Positions 17,560 to 27,934 of a stretch of DNA of 64,000 nt are shown piece by piece. This DNA is from Cupriavidus pinatubonensis. Its GTDB lineage: Bacteria > Pseudomonadota > Gammaproteobacteria > Burkholderiales > Burkholderiaceae. The notes beneath the pieces are model-generated. The model made no database searches, was not told the DNA's origin, and saw only the letters and a program-made list of their open reading frames with translations. Numbering within the stretch: the first letter of the stretch is position 1; each line of letters opens with the position of its first letter. A program made the translations under genes and the position numbers. The stretch covers positions 248,001 to 312,000 of the forward strand of contig NZ_CP080769.1 in assembly GCF_019602855.1 (NCBI RefSeq), in the 5' to 3' direction.

Positions 17560-19769
17560 GTTCCAACACGCCGTCAAAGCACACCACCAGTCGCGAATCT
17601 TCGCAGAGCCGGCAAGAGCCGGCACTGGCCCAATGGTTCTTGGCCTTCGATGTGTGGGACAGCGCCGTTGCGCGCGTCGGCGGACTGCTTTTCGGGCTCG
17701 TTTTGTTTTTGATCATCGTGACGGTACCGCTGGACTTTTGGCAACAGGCCGGCTTCGCACTGTCCTGCTACCTGATCGCGGTGGTGCTCTCCAAGACCAG
17801 GGGCCACTTGGCCACACTGATGCTGGTCGTCTTGTCGCTGGCGGCAAGCAGCCGCTATATGTATTGGCGCGTGACCGACACGGTCGCTTTCGATTCGTGG
17901 GTCGACCTCGCCTTTGGTGCCGGGCTGCTGGCAGCGGAACTCTATGCTTTCGTGGTCCTGTTACTGGGCTATTTCCAGACTGCATGGCCCCTGCAGCGCA
18001 AGCCAATGCCGATGCCGAGGGACCTTGCCGACTGGCCTACGGTGGATATCTTTATCCCTACTTACAATGAGCCGCTTTCGGTAGTGAAGCCAACTGTCTT
18101 CGCCGCCATGTCCCTAGACTGGCCGCGCGACAAGATCAACGTCTATGTGCTGGACGATGGCCGCCGCGATGAGTTCCGCCAGTTCTGCGAGGAGGTTGGC
18201 GTCAAGCACATCACTCGCGACAACAACCGCCACGCCAAGGCAGGGAATATCAACGCAGCGCTCGCCCACACCACCGGCGAGTACGTCGCCATCTTTGACT
18301 GCGACCACATTCCGACGCGCTCCTTCCTCCAAGTCTGCATGGGCTGGTTCCTGAATGACAGCAAGCTTGCCATGCTGCAGACGCCGCACTACTTCTTTTC
18401 GCCTGATCCGTTCGAGAAGAACCTCCGGACATTCCAGGATGTGCCCAACGAGGGTGAGCTCTTTTACGGCCTGGTACAGGACGGCAACGACTTCTGGGAC
18501 GCGACATTCTTCTGCGGCTCTTGCGCGATCATCCGACGGGCGCCTCTGTTGGAAGTGGGTGGGATCGCCGTCGAGACCGTGACCGAGGACGCCCATACCG
18601 CGCTGAAGCTGCACCGTCTCCAGTACAGCACCGCCTACCTGGCCATCCCCCAGGCGGCGGGGCTCGCGACCGAAAGCCTGTCGGGGCACATCGGCCAGCG
18701 CATCCGCTGGGCACGCGGCATGGCGCAGATCTGCCGGGTCGACAATCCGATGCTCGGGCCAGGCCTATCGCTGCCACAACGGCTGTGCTACCTGAATGCG
18801 ATGCTGCATTTTTTCTACGGGTTGCCACGCCTGGTGTTCCTCACAGCACCGTTGGCGTACCTGCTATTCGGCGCTCACGTCATCCATGCGCCGGCGTTGA
18901 GCATTGCCATCTTTGCTTTGCCCCACCTGCTGCACGCAAACATGACCAACTCCCGCATTCAGGGACGCTTCCGCCATTCGTTCTGGAACGAGGTCTATGA
19001 ATCCGTGCTCGCCTGGTACATCACGCGGCCGACGCTGGTTGCCTTCATCAACCCGGCGGCTGGTAAGTTCAACGTGACGCCCAAAGGGGGCGTGATCGAA
19101 GAAGCCTACTTCGATTGGATCATCTCCCGTCCCTACCTGCTCTTGCTGGGGTTCAACCTGCTGGGGCTGGCGCTGGGAATTGGCCAGCTTGTCCGGGGCA
19201 GCCCAGGGATGCCGCACGAGCAGACTACTGTGGTACTGAATCTGCTCTGGACGATCTACAACCTGATCATCATCGGTGCGTCTATCGCCGTGGCGAGCGA
19301 GTCGCGGCAGGTACGCGAGGCACACCGCGTGTCCATGAAGCTTCCTGCGACGCTGCGGTTCGAGGACGGCAGCGCCATCGCCTGCGAGACCGTGGACTTT
19401 GCCGAGGGCGGCATCGGTATCCGGCTGCCCGATGGCGTGAAGACGCACGTGGGTGAGTCCATTGGCATTTCGCTCTACCTACAGAACGCCGAGCACGTGT
19501 TCAAGGCTACGGTGGTATTCCAGGACCAGCAACAAGCCGGCCTGCGGTTGGAAGACATGACCCCGGCGCAGGAGATGACTTTCATCCAGTGCACATTCTC
19601 CCGTGCCGATGCCTGGCTCGATTCGTGGGGCGCCAAGCCGCACGACACACCAAGACTAGCGTTGCGCCAGATCATGCAGATTGGGATCCTTGGCTTTCGC
19701 AATGTAGCGTTCCACCTTGGGCGCGAATTGCGCAAGCTCATCAAACGCAGGGATGTGGCCCGCTCGTGA
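17556..19769 (+). CDS. bcsA: Cellulose synthase catalytic subunit (UDP-forming)
   Basis: A 737-residue inner-membrane GT2 enzyme. Membrane segments flank the catalytic domain. The catalytic motifs are VLDDGRR (Asp near 199-200), DCDHIP (about 248-253), VTED with the catalytic Asp (about 341-344) and QRIRWARG (about 381), the Q-x-x-R-W glucan-binding motif. The C-terminal PilZ domain (about 584-670) has REAHR, the R-x3-R c-di-GMP clamp, and DFAEGG in place of the usual D-x-S-x-x-G, a Ser-to-Ala change. It polymerises UDP-glucose into beta-1,4-glucan and pushes it into the periplasm with BcsB, normally on c-di-GMP binding. Confidence 0.97.
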   Translation: MSSNTPSKHTTSRESSQSRQEPALAQWFLAFDVWDSAVARVGGLLFGLVLFLIIVTVPLDFWQQAGFALSCYLIAVVLSKTRGHLATLMLVVLSLAASSRYMYWRVTDTVAFDSWVDLAFGAGLLAAELYAFVVLLLGYFQTAWPLQRKPMPMPRDLADWPTVDIFIPTYNEPLSVVKPTVFAAMSLDWPRDKINVYVLDDGRRDEFRQFCEEVGVKHITRDNNRHAKAGNINAALAHTTGEYVAIFDCDHIPTRSFLQVCMGWFLNDSKLAMLQTPHYFFSPDPFEKNLRTFQDVPNEGELFYGLVQDGNDFWDATFFCGSCAIIRRAPLLEVGGIAVETVTEDAHTALKLHRLQYSTAYLAIPQAAGLATESLSGHIGQRIRWARGMAQICRVDNPMLGPGLSLPQRLCYLNAMLHFFYGLPRLVFLTAPLAYLLFGAHVIHAPALSIAIFALPHLLHANMTNSRIQGRFRHSFWNEVYESVLAWYITRPTLVAFINPAAGKFNVTPKGGVIEEAYFDWIISRPYLLLLGFNLLGLALGIGQLVRGSPGMPHEQTTVVLNLLWTIYNLIIIGASIAVASESRQVREAHRVSMKLPATLRFEDGSAIACETVDFAEGGIGIRLPDGVKTHVGESIGISLYLQNAEHVFKATVVFQDQQQAGLRLEDMTPAQEMTFIQCTFSRADAWLDSWGAKPHDTPRLALRQIMQIGILGFRNVAFHLGRELRKLIKRRDVARS

Positions 19770-19858
19770 GCCGGGGTATCCAGCTTGCTGGTTCCCGTAC
19801 CCCGTCCCATTTGATCCTGTCGTTCCCTTTCCAACCCGGCAACAAGGAATTCACCTGA

Positions 19859-22174
19859 ATGATGACGCCGTTCCCCCCGGTTCGTGCCAGCTTGCTGGCC
19901 CGTTGCGTCATTTCCCTTATCGCGGCTTGTGTGGGCACCAGCGCGCAGGCACAGTCGCGTAGCCCGGCGGTCGATGTTGCCACTGTGGCCTCTCCGGTGC
20001 CGACCGTGCCCGGGGCTCCGGCGGCTCGTCCTGGCAGCCGAGTCGTGTCGATGACCCTCAAGCAGCTTGGCGCCGAGCAGCCGTTCCAACTGCGCGGCGT
20101 GGACGGCATCAACGGTGTGCCATTCTCGGTGCGCGCGGACGAGGTTGTCATCGGCGCCCGGTTGAAGCTGCGTTATAGCTACTCGCCGGCCTTGCTGCCG
20201 CAGTTGTCGCATATCAACGTCATGGTCAATGGCGAGGTCGCCCATACGGTGCCCGTGCCTCGCGAGCAAGCCGGCAGCATCCTGGAAAAGGATCTGGCCA
20301 TCGAGCCGCGGCTGATCACGGAGTTCAACCACCTCAACCTGCAGCTGATCGGCCACTACACCAATGACTGCGAAGATCCATTCCATTCCAGCCTTTGGGC
20401 TACCATCAGCAACACCAGTGTCCTGGAGCTGACCGTAAGCCCCGTGGCGCTCGCCAATGACTTGGCCCTGCTGCCGCTGCCTTTTTTTGATCGCCGCGAC
20501 ATCCGTCGCCTGAAGCTGCCATTCATCTTCTCGGGCGCGCCATCGACTGCCACGCTGGAGGCGGCCGGCGCAGTCTCATCATGGTTTGGAGGGCTGGCGG
20601 GATACCGTGGAGCCTCGTTCCCCGTGGCACTTAACCAGGTGCCAGGTAGCGGCAACGCAGTGGTGTTCGTTACCCAGCAGGAGCGTCCGGCCGGCATCGA
20701 GCTGCCGCAGCTCAACGGCCCGACGCTTGCCATCGTGCCCAATCCAAATGATGCCAGCAGCAAACTCCTCTTGGTGATGGGCCGCGACGGCGCCGAACTG
20801 AAGACGGCCGCGAGCGCCCTCGCACTCGGGGCCAAGGCGCTGTCAGGCCCGCGCGCTACCATCACCAGGCTAGACGATATGGCGCCGCGCCAGCCTTACG
20901 ATGCGCCGAAGTGGTTGCGCAACGACAGGCCAGTGCGTTTTGGTGAACTGATACCAGTCGAGCAGCTGAATGTATCTGGCTACCAGCCGGACCTGGTGCG
21001 CGTCAGCTTCCGTGTGCCGCCCGACCTGTTCGGCTGGCGCTCGGGCGGTATCCCCATCGACCTGCGCTTCCGCTACACGCCACGGCCGACACAGGACAAA
21101 TCGACGCTCAACATCAACGTCAACCACCAGTTCCTGCACGCCTATTCGCTGCACTCACTAAAGGACAGTGGTGGCAAAGCGTCTGCGCTTGTTGCACGCG
21201 TACTGCCGAATGGCTCGGTGCCGGAGCGACAAACGCTCCACTTGCCGCTGTTCATGCTGCCAGCGCAGTCGCAACTGCAGTTCCACTATTACTACGACTA
21301 CCCGAAGCAAGGCGCCTGCAAGGACGTGTTGGTCGACAACGTCAAGGGCGCCATCGACCCCGATTCGACCATCGACATCTCCAGCCTGCCGCACTTTATC
21401 GCCTTGCCCGACCTGGCTGCCTTTGGCAACAGCGGCTTTCCTTTCACGCGAATGGCCGATCTGTCGGAAACGGCGGTTGTGCTGCCGTCGGAGCCTTCCA
21501 CGGAAGACTACTCAGCCTACCTGACCCTGATGGGTCGCATGGGCGAATCGACCGGTTACCCGGCGACCGGCGTGAAGATCGCAGCGCCGACCGACGTCCA
21601 GCAGGCTGGCGACCGTGACCTGCTTGTCATCGGCACCGCGCAGAACCAGCCGTTGTTGTCACAGTGGGCCGACCGCATGCCGATGTCACTGGCCGGCGGC
21701 GTGAAGCGCTTTACGCTGACGGAAGTCTATTCAGACCTCATGGGCTGGTGGAATGGCGCCGACGGTAACCGTAACCGTCCGGTCGAGGCCAGCCTGTCGA
21801 TCGACAGTCCGGGCACCGATGCGGCACTTGCCGGCTTTGAGTCGCCGCTGGTCCCGGGCCGCAGTGTCGTGGTCATTACCAGTAGCACGCCAGGCGGGCT
21901 ACAGGCTGTCACCGACATGCTGCTCGACGCCGAGCGCCTGCCGCGGGTGCAGGGCAGCCTGGTGCTGGTGCGCGGAACGAAGGTCAACAGCGTCGCGGCA
22001 CAGCAGAGCTACTACGTGGGCAAGCTCAATGCGTGGACATACCTCCATTGGTGGCTGTCGCAGCGGCCGTATACGATGGTCTTGATGCTCGTCGTCGCCA
22101 CGCCGCTGCTAGCCGCCGCCCTGTTCCTCACACTTCGCCGCCGCGCCAAACGGCGCACGACAGGCCAGCCATGA
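19859..22174 (+). CDS. bcsB: Cellulose synthase regulatory/periplasmic subunit BcsB
   Basis: A 771-residue protein with a signal peptide (cleavage near TSAQAQS, about residue 31), a large periplasmic beta-rich domain and one C-terminal anchor, VLMLVVATPLLAAALFLTL, followed by basic residues. This is the BcsB architecture: carbohydrate-binding and flavodoxin-like domains lining the glucan path, with the anchor needed for BcsA activity. The ATG at 19859 has AAGGAA upstream. It is 89 bases after bcsA and overlaps bcsZ by ATGA. Confidence 0.95.
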   Translation: MMTPFPPVRASLLARCVISLIAACVGTSAQAQSRSPAVDVATVASPVPTVPGAPAARPGSRVVSMTLKQLGAEQPFQLRGVDGINGVPFSVRADEVVIGARLKLRYSYSPALLPQLSHINVMVNGEVAHTVPVPREQAGSILEKDLAIEPRLITEFNHLNLQLIGHYTNDCEDPFHSSLWATISNTSVLELTVSPVALANDLALLPLPFFDRRDIRRLKLPFIFSGAPSTATLEAAGAVSSWFGGLAGYRGASFPVALNQVPGSGNAVVFVTQQERPAGIELPQLNGPTLAIVPNPNDASSKLLLVMGRDGAELKTAASALALGAKALSGPRATITRLDDMAPRQPYDAPKWLRNDRPVRFGELIPVEQLNVSGYQPDLVRVSFRVPPDLFGWRSGGIPIDLRFRYTPRPTQDKSTLNINVNHQFLHAYSLHSLKDSGGKASALVARVLPNGSVPERQTLHLPLFMLPAQSQLQFHYYYDYPKQGACKDVLVDNVKGAIDPDSTIDISSLPHFIALPDLAAFGNSGFPFTRMADLSETAVVLPSEPSTEDYSAYLTLMGRMGESTGYPATGVKIAAPTDVQQAGDRDLLVIGTAQNQPLLSQWADRMPMSLAGGVKRFTLTEVYSDLMGWWNGADGNRNRPVEASLSIDSPGTDAALAGFESPLVPGRSVVVITSSTPGGLQAVTDMLLDAERLPRVQGSLVLVRGTKVNSVAAQQSYYVGKLNAWTYLHWWLSQRPYTMVLMLVVATPLLAAALFLTLRRRAKRRTTGQP

Positions 22175-23397
22175 CACGACCACGCCCAACTCTGCGCCGT
22201 CGGCGGCTGCTCGGCGCCAGCGCCTTGAGCCTGCTCGGCGCTCTTGCGCCCGTGCTGCCGGCCGGCGCGGCCACCCAGGCGCCGCCACGCGGCGCTTGCT
22301 CATGGCCCCTCTACGAACTATTTCTGAGCCGGTTCATGCAGGCCGGTGGGCGCGTGATCGACCTGTCCGTGCGCGAGCAGCACAGCACTTCCGAAGGCCA
22401 GTCCTACGCCATGATGTTCGCGTTGATCGCCAACGACCGGGCCACGTTCGACAAGGCCTGGCAGTGGAGTATTGTCCATCTTGGCGCCGGCAGCCTGACC
22501 GACAAGCTGCCCGCATGGCGCTGGGGAAAGAGAGAGGACGGCTCCTGGGGCGTGCTCGACGCCAACTCCGCCTCGGATGCGGATCTCTGGTATGCCTACG
22601 CGCTCGCCGAAGCCGCGCGGGTGTGGAAGGCACCGGTCTATGAAGACGCTGCACGTGCCTTGCTGAGACAGGTGGCGAAGCACGAGGTAGTCACGCTTCC
22701 CGGCTTCGGTCCGATGCTGTTGCCCGGACCGCAGGGCTTCGCCCACGCCAGGGCGGACGGCTCGCGCTTGTGGCGCGTCAATGCCAGCTACCTGCCCATC
22801 CCGCTGCTGCGTCGGCTGGCCACGTTCGACCCGTCTGGCCCATGGGGCGCGCTGGCCGATCATGTTCCCAAGTTGGTGGACGCGGTGGCCGGGCACGGCA
22901 TCGTGCCGGACTGGTCCGCTTATCGCGTCAAGCCCGGCGAGCAACCCGACTGGGACATTGACCCGGACAAGGGCGACATCAGCAGCTACGACGCCATCCG
23001 CGTCTACCTCTGGGCCGGCGTCACCCCCAGGGGCGACGCCGCTGCACGCAGGTTGATGCGAACGCTTGCCCCGGTGGCGCAGATCATGCAGAGACGGTCC
23101 GCGCCGCCCGAGAAGATGCACGCCGCAAGCGGCGTGCTCAAGGGCGAGGGGCCGCTCGGCTTCTCGGCCGCACTGGTCCCATTCCTGCTCGCAGCCGGGT
23201 CGCCGGAAGCCGCCCTGCAGCGCATCCGGGCACAAGGCCTGAGCAACGCTGCCGTGAAGCCGGCCTACTATGACACCGTCCTCGGCTTGTTCGGCCTCGG
23301 CCACGCCGACGGCTACTATCACTTCGTCCCATCGGGACAACTGGAGCTACCTTGGTTGCAGGACGAGACCGGAGACAAAGCATGTCCGCGGGCGTGA
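22171..23397 (+). CDS. bcsZ: Periplasmic endo-1,4-beta-glucanase, GH8
   Basis: The ATG at 22171 overlaps the bcsB stop (ATGA) and gives 408 residues. The N-terminus is a signal with twin arginines (RRRRLLGASALSLLG), possibly Tat or Sec. GH8 residues are visible: the catalytic Glu75 in STSEGQSYAM and the Asp block DANSASDADLW (residues 130-140). BcsZ cleaves or proofreads nascent cellulose in the periplasm and is needed for orderly secretion. It overlaps bcsC by 16 bases. Confidence 0.95.
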   Translation: MTRPRPTLRRRRLLGASALSLLGALAPVLPAGAATQAPPRGACSWPLYELFLSRFMQAGGRVIDLSVREQHSTSEGQSYAMMFALIANDRATFDKAWQWSIVHLGAGSLTDKLPAWRWGKREDGSWGVLDANSASDADLWYAYALAEAARVWKAPVYEDAARALLRQVAKHEVVTLPGFGPMLLPGPQGFAHARADGSRLWRVNASYLPIPLLRRLATFDPSGPWGALADHVPKLVDAVAGHGIVPDWSAYRVKPGEQPDWDIDPDKGDISSYDAIRVYLWAGVTPRGDAAARRLMRTLAPVAQIMQRRSAPPEKMHAASGVLKGEGPLGFSAALVPFLLAAGSPEAALQRIRAQGLSNAAVKPAYYDTVLGLFGLGHADGYYHFVPSGQLELPWLQDETGDKACPRA

Positions 23398-26300
23398 CCC
23401 GGATTCGCAAGTCCCCGCGTCGGCGTGTAGGAAGCCATGTGCTAATGCTGGCGTTACTGGCCGGGGTCACCGCGTCGGCCGGCGCACAGGACGATCCGGT
23501 TAAGGCGCTCGTCGAGCAAGGCAAGTATTGGCAGGCGCGCAGCCGACAGGACCGTGCCACCGAGGTATGGCAAAAGCTGCTGCGTATGAATCCTTCGCAG
23601 CCCGACGCGCTGTATGGCATGGGCATCGCCGAACTCGAGGCGGGGCGCGCACAGTCGGCTCGCAGCTACCTGGAACGGCTGCAGAAGGCCGCGCCGGGCT
23701 CAACGCTTGTGGGCGCGCTCAGCGATCAGATTGCCAGGGGAGGCTCCGCTGGCACGCAGCAGCAGATCGAGCAGGCGCGCCAACTCGCGCGCAGCGGGCA
23801 GGCCGAGCAGGCCGTCAAGCGTTATGAGCAGGCCACAGGTGGCTACGTGCCCCAAGGTGACCTTGCCCTCGAGTATTACCAGACCCTGGGCGGCACCCCC
23901 CAGGGCTGGGCGCAGGCGCGCCAGGGCCTGGAGGGACTCGCCCGTGCCAATCCATCTGACGCCCGTGCGCAGCTGGCGCTGGCCCAGCATCTGACCTATC
24001 GCGACAGCACTCGAGACCAAGGTATCCGCCAGCTGCAAAGCCTTGCCACTCGAGCCGATGTCGGCAAGCAAGCCACCGACAGCTGGCGCCGCGCGCTCGG
24101 CTGGCTTGGCGCCCGCCCCAGCGATGCACCGCTTTACCAGGCGTGGCTTGCCGCGCATCCCGACGACGCCGTCATCCGCGCCAAACTGGAGGCGGCGCGT
24201 CCAACCCCGGCAACCGGCACGGCGGCGCAGAAAGATCCGCTGCGCGGCAGCGTGCAGCAGGGCTTCGCCGCACTAGACTCCGGCGACCTTGTGCGCGCCG
24301 CGGAGCGCTTCCAGAGCGCCATTGCGCAACGCCCCACCGATGCCGACGCACTGGGCGGGATGGGCGTGCTGCGGCTTAAGCAACAGCAGTTTGCCGAGGC
24401 CGCCGACTATTTTGCACAGGCGTCGCGTCATGGCGCCGGCAACCGCTACCGCCAGGCCAGCAACAGCGCCACTTACTGGCTGCTTGTGCAGCGTGCCGCC
24501 GACCAGCGCAGCGCGGGCAACGCAACGGAGGCACGTCGCCTGCTCGAGCAGGCTCAGCGGGCCGACCCGAATGAAGTCACTGCCCAGGCGGCGCTGGCCG
24601 ACTTGCAGGCCGATGCGCACCAATATACGTCGGCCGAAGCCGGCTACCGCCGGGTACTGCGGACGCAGCCCGGCAACGTCGACGCGCTGCGCGGGCTAGT
24701 CAACGTGCTGGGCGCGCAGAACAAGAGCACTGAGGCACTGGCGCTTGTCGAGCGTATGACGCCAGCACAGCGCGAACAGCTCGTCCCGTTCGGCAGGCTG
24801 CGCGCCGACCAGGCGCGCGCCCAGGCACACCAAGCCATGCAGCAAGGCGACGCGGCCAGCGCGCGCCGGCTCCTCGAAGATGCAATGGCTAGCGACCCCA
24901 CCAATCCGTGGGTGCGGCTTGAAGTCGCGCGCCACTACATCGCGATGGGTAGGAATGACCAGGCCCGCAGCGTGATGGACAACCTGCTGCTGTCCGTGCC
25001 GGGCGAGCCGGATGCCTTGTATGCCAGCGCGCTCGCAGCCGCCGAATCGAACGACTGGCAGCGTGGCCTTGACTTGCTCGAGCGCGTGCCCGCCAACCAG
25101 CGCACCAGTGACATGGGCAAGCTCCAGAGGCGCCTGTGGGTGCACGCCGAGGCTGTGCGCGCCAGCGAGCTGGCCGCAGCCGACCAGCAGTCCGCCGCCA
25201 TCGGTGTGCTGCAACAAGCCGAGCGCTATGCCGGACAGGACGCCGAGCTGACGGGCGCAATCGCGCAGGCCTATGCCGACGCGGGTGATGGCGCGCGTGC
25301 CCTGTCGCTGATGCGCACCGCGATGCGCCGTGCAGCGCTGCCCGACGTGGGCATGCAGCTTCAGTACGCCGCCGTCCTGCTCAAATCCGGACAGGACATG
25401 GAGCTCGCCGGCCTGTTGCGCCAACTCGCCAATGCTGACATGACGGCCGAACAGGGGCGCGGCTATGACGACATCCGCATTGCCTACATCGTTCGGCAGG
25501 CGGACGCGCTAACGGCGGCCGGCGACCTGGTGGCCGCCTATGACACGCTTGCCACGGCACTCTCGGAGCGCGGCGGCAATCCGTCGGTGCGTGCGAGCCT
25601 TGCCCGCATGTACGCGCGGGCCGGCGTGAACGACAAGGCGCTGGCACTGTACGAAGGCGTGCTCGCCAAGGAGCCGCGCAACCTGGACCTGCGACTCGCC
25701 GCCATTGGTACGGCCGCCGCCGCCAAGGAATACGACTGGGCCGAACAAGCGCTGCAACGGGCCCTGCAGCAAGCCCCTGACTCGCCCGACGTACTGACTA
25801 CGGCGGGCCGACTGTACAAGGCGCAGGGCAAGAACGCCAAGGCAGCCGAGTATTTCCGGGCTGCCGTCGCTGCCGAAGGCCGTGTGGGGAGCGCCGGCAC
25901 AGGCGTGCAGGGAGCCGGCATCGCCTTCGACCGCATACCGGCCAACCCTTTCGTCGGCCTGCCGGGCCAGCGCCAGGCGTCGACCCTGCCGCCCGCCGGG
26001 TCTTACGCACCTTATCAACCGGTGCCCATGTCAAACGCGACCGCGCCCGCCGCGCCGCGGCGACAGGTTCCCACTTCGGCTTCGGGCCAGCCTTATATAT
26101 CGCAGCCTGTCGGCATGGCGACGCGTTCGCCGACAGGCGCGGCGACAGATGCCGGCGCAATCGCCATGCCGGTGTCGTATTACCCGGCAAATGCGAACAA
26201 CGTCAATGTGCGAACCACAGCGCGCGCCGTCGCCTCGGGCCGGACGCCGAATGCCGTACAGCAGGGGTATCCCACCCAGCAGGCGTACCCTAAGCCTGAC

Positions 26301-27656
26301 TTCCCGAGCTCGTCGGCCTACGCCGGCGCATCGGCACAGCCGCCGCTGGGCGCCCAGTCACGCGAGCCATGGTTCGCGGATGACGATGTGCCGGCAGTGC
26401 CCGCCGGCCCCAAGACGGCGCTCGAAGAGTTGCGCGAGATCGAACAGCGGCGCACGAGTTCTCTTGCCGGCGGCCCCATGCTGCGCGGCCGCAATGGCGA
26501 CTCAGGCATGAGCCAGCTCACGGAACTGGAAGTGGTAGGCGAAGGTAGGTTCGCGGTCGGCGACGGCAAGTTGGTGGCGCGCGTGACACCGGTGGCGCTG
26601 GATGCGGGCAGCGTCGGCGCCGACTTCAACAATGGCAGTCGCTTCGGCGCCGGCCCGCTGGGCTGGGTCGTTCCAGGCACCAGCCAGAACCTGTTCGGTC
26701 AAAGCCTGAACTCGACGTCGGCGGGATCGCAGAGTGCGTTTGGCGTAGCACTGGGCGTGGCGTACGAGACCGACCGCTTCGGCGTGGATATTGGCAGCAC
26801 GCCGCTCGGCTTCCGGTACATAGACGTCAATGCAGGCGCCCGCTTCAGCCTGCCGCTGACGCAGCGGACCACGCTCGGCGTGGCGGCTTCACGCCGCCCG
26901 GTGACCGATAGCCTGCTGTCCTACGCGGGCGCACGCGATGAGCGCGCGGGCTTGACATGGGGCGGCGTGATGGCCAGTGGCGGCCGCGCCGAACTTGGCT
27001 GGAGCGACGGTTCTTTCGGCATTTACGGATATGGCGGATACAGCGTGCTGACCGGCCACGACGTCGCGCGCAACAACAAATGGGAAGGCGGTGGCGGCTT
27101 CTATATGAGGCTGATCGATTCCGACACGCAGCGTTTCACGTCGGGCATCAACTTCACGTCGATGGGCTACAACGAGAACCTGCGTTATTTCACTTTTGGC
27201 CATGGCGGCTACTTCAGCCCGCAAACCTATTTCTCCGTGACGGTGCCGCTGGCGCTGGAAGGACGTAAGGGCCGGTTGTCATATCACATGCGCGGCGCCC
27301 TCGGCATCCAGGCATTTCATGAAGACGACGCGCCGTACTTTCCGACGGATGCCAGCGCCCAGGCCGCGGCCAACGCCGCCGTCGCGCTTGCCAAGGCTAA
27401 CAACTTAACGAGCCTCAATTCGGCGGTCTACCCTGGACAGTCCAAGACCGGCCTCGCCTACAGCTTGGTCGGCTCGGTCGAATATCAGGCGGCACAGCAA
27501 TTGTTCGTCGGTGGGCTGCTAGGCATCGACAACGCACGCGACTACCGCCAGTGGTATGCCGGCATGTACGTGCGATACGCGCTCCAGCGGCAGACAGATC
27601 CGATCGGCTTCCCGCCGGTACCGCCCCGCTCCGCCGTGGGGCCGCTGCCATTCTGA
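23382..27656 (+). CDS. bcsC: Cellulose synthase outer-membrane export subunit BcsC
   Basis: The ATG at 23382 gives 1424 residues. A signal peptide (about 1-36) is followed by many tetratricopeptide repeats to about residue 830, with recurrent patterns such as ALYGMGIAELEAG. A Pro/Ala-rich linker follows to about 1040, then the BCSC C-terminal beta-barrel ending in Phe (GPLPF), the usual outer-membrane assembly signal. The TPR part binds peptidoglycan or BcsB and D partners, and the barrel releases the glucan. It is the last gene of the operon. It is somewhat longer than E. coli BcsC, mainly through the low-complexity linker. Confidence 0.94.
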   Translation: MSAGVTRIRKSPRRRVGSHVLMLALLAGVTASAGAQDDPVKALVEQGKYWQARSRQDRATEVWQKLLRMNPSQPDALYGMGIAELEAGRAQSARSYLERLQKAAPGSTLVGALSDQIARGGSAGTQQQIEQARQLARSGQAEQAVKRYEQATGGYVPQGDLALEYYQTLGGTPQGWAQARQGLEGLARANPSDARAQLALAQHLTYRDSTRDQGIRQLQSLATRADVGKQATDSWRRALGWLGARPSDAPLYQAWLAAHPDDAVIRAKLEAARPTPATGTAAQKDPLRGSVQQGFAALDSGDLVRAAERFQSAIAQRPTDADALGGMGVLRLKQQQFAEAADYFAQASRHGAGNRYRQASNSATYWLLVQRAADQRSAGNATEARRLLEQAQRADPNEVTAQAALADLQADAHQYTSAEAGYRRVLRTQPGNVDALRGLVNVLGAQNKSTEALALVERMTPAQREQLVPFGRLRADQARAQAHQAMQQGDAASARRLLEDAMASDPTNPWVRLEVARHYIAMGRNDQARSVMDNLLLSVPGEPDALYASALAAAESNDWQRGLDLLERVPANQRTSDMGKLQRRLWVHAEAVRASELAAADQQSAAIGVLQQAERYAGQDAELTGAIAQAYADAGDGARALSLMRTAMRRAALPDVGMQLQYAAVLLKSGQDMELAGLLRQLANADMTAEQGRGYDDIRIAYIVRQADALTAAGDLVAAYDTLATALSERGGNPSVRASLARMYARAGVNDKALALYEGVLAKEPRNLDLRLAAIGTAAAAKEYDWAEQALQRALQQAPDSPDVLTTAGRLYKAQGKNAKAAEYFRAAVAAEGRVGSAGTGVQGAGIAFDRIPANPFVGLPGQRQASTLPPAGSYAPYQPVPMSNATAPAAPRRQVPTSASGQPYISQPVGMATRSPTGAATDAGAIAMPVSYYPANANNVNVRTTARAVASGRTPNAVQQGYPTQQAYPKPDFPSSSAYAGASAQPPLGAQSREPWFADDDVPAVPAGPKTALEELREIEQRRTSSLAGGPMLRGRNGDSGMSQLTELEVVGEGRFAVGDGKLVARVTPVALDAGSVGADFNNGSRFGAGPLGWVVPGTSQNLFGQSLNSTSAGSQSAFGVALGVAYETDRFGVDIGSTPLGFRYIDVNAGARFSLPLTQRTTLGVAASRRPVTDSLLSYAGARDERAGLTWGGVMASGGRAELGWSDGSFGIYGYGGYSVLTGHDVARNNKWEGGGGFYMRLIDSDTQRFTSGINFTSMGYNENLRYFTFGHGGYFSPQTYFSVTVPLALEGRKGRLSYHMRGALGIQAFHEDDAPYFPTDASAQAAANAAVALAKANNLTSLNSAVYPGQSKTGLAYSLVGSVEYQAAQQLFVGGLLGIDNARDYRQWYAGMYVRYALQRQTDPIGFPPVPPRSAVGPLPF

Positions 27657-27663
27657 AGAAACT

Positions 27664-27716
27664 GAATTTCCCCCTCCCAAAAAGGCCCTGAAAAACGCTG
27701 AAGGGGGAGGGAATTC
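27664..27716. repeat. Imperfect hairpin after bcsC
   Basis: GAATTTCCCCCTCC (27664-27677) faces GGGGGAGGGAATTC (27703-27716) with some mismatches and wobble pairs over a 25-base loop. No T-run follows. It could protect the bcs transcript 3' end, but is not a classical terminator. Confidence 0.35.
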
Positions 27717-27934
27717 CAGCAGCGTAATACGAGTATCGCGATGCAAGTTCGTAAATCATTCGCTCCTGACGATTTTCCTGCCGAGCAAGGACGTCATCGG
27801 CGGCGTGGCATCAGTTTTGAATCCCTCATTTCGAAGGGTAGGGCCAACGAGGCAAGTGAGTAGAATCACCTTGCAGCGCAACATAAACCACCCATGCGCC
27901 TTTCAGCGTCTGCACACCTCACCGGTAATCCGCG

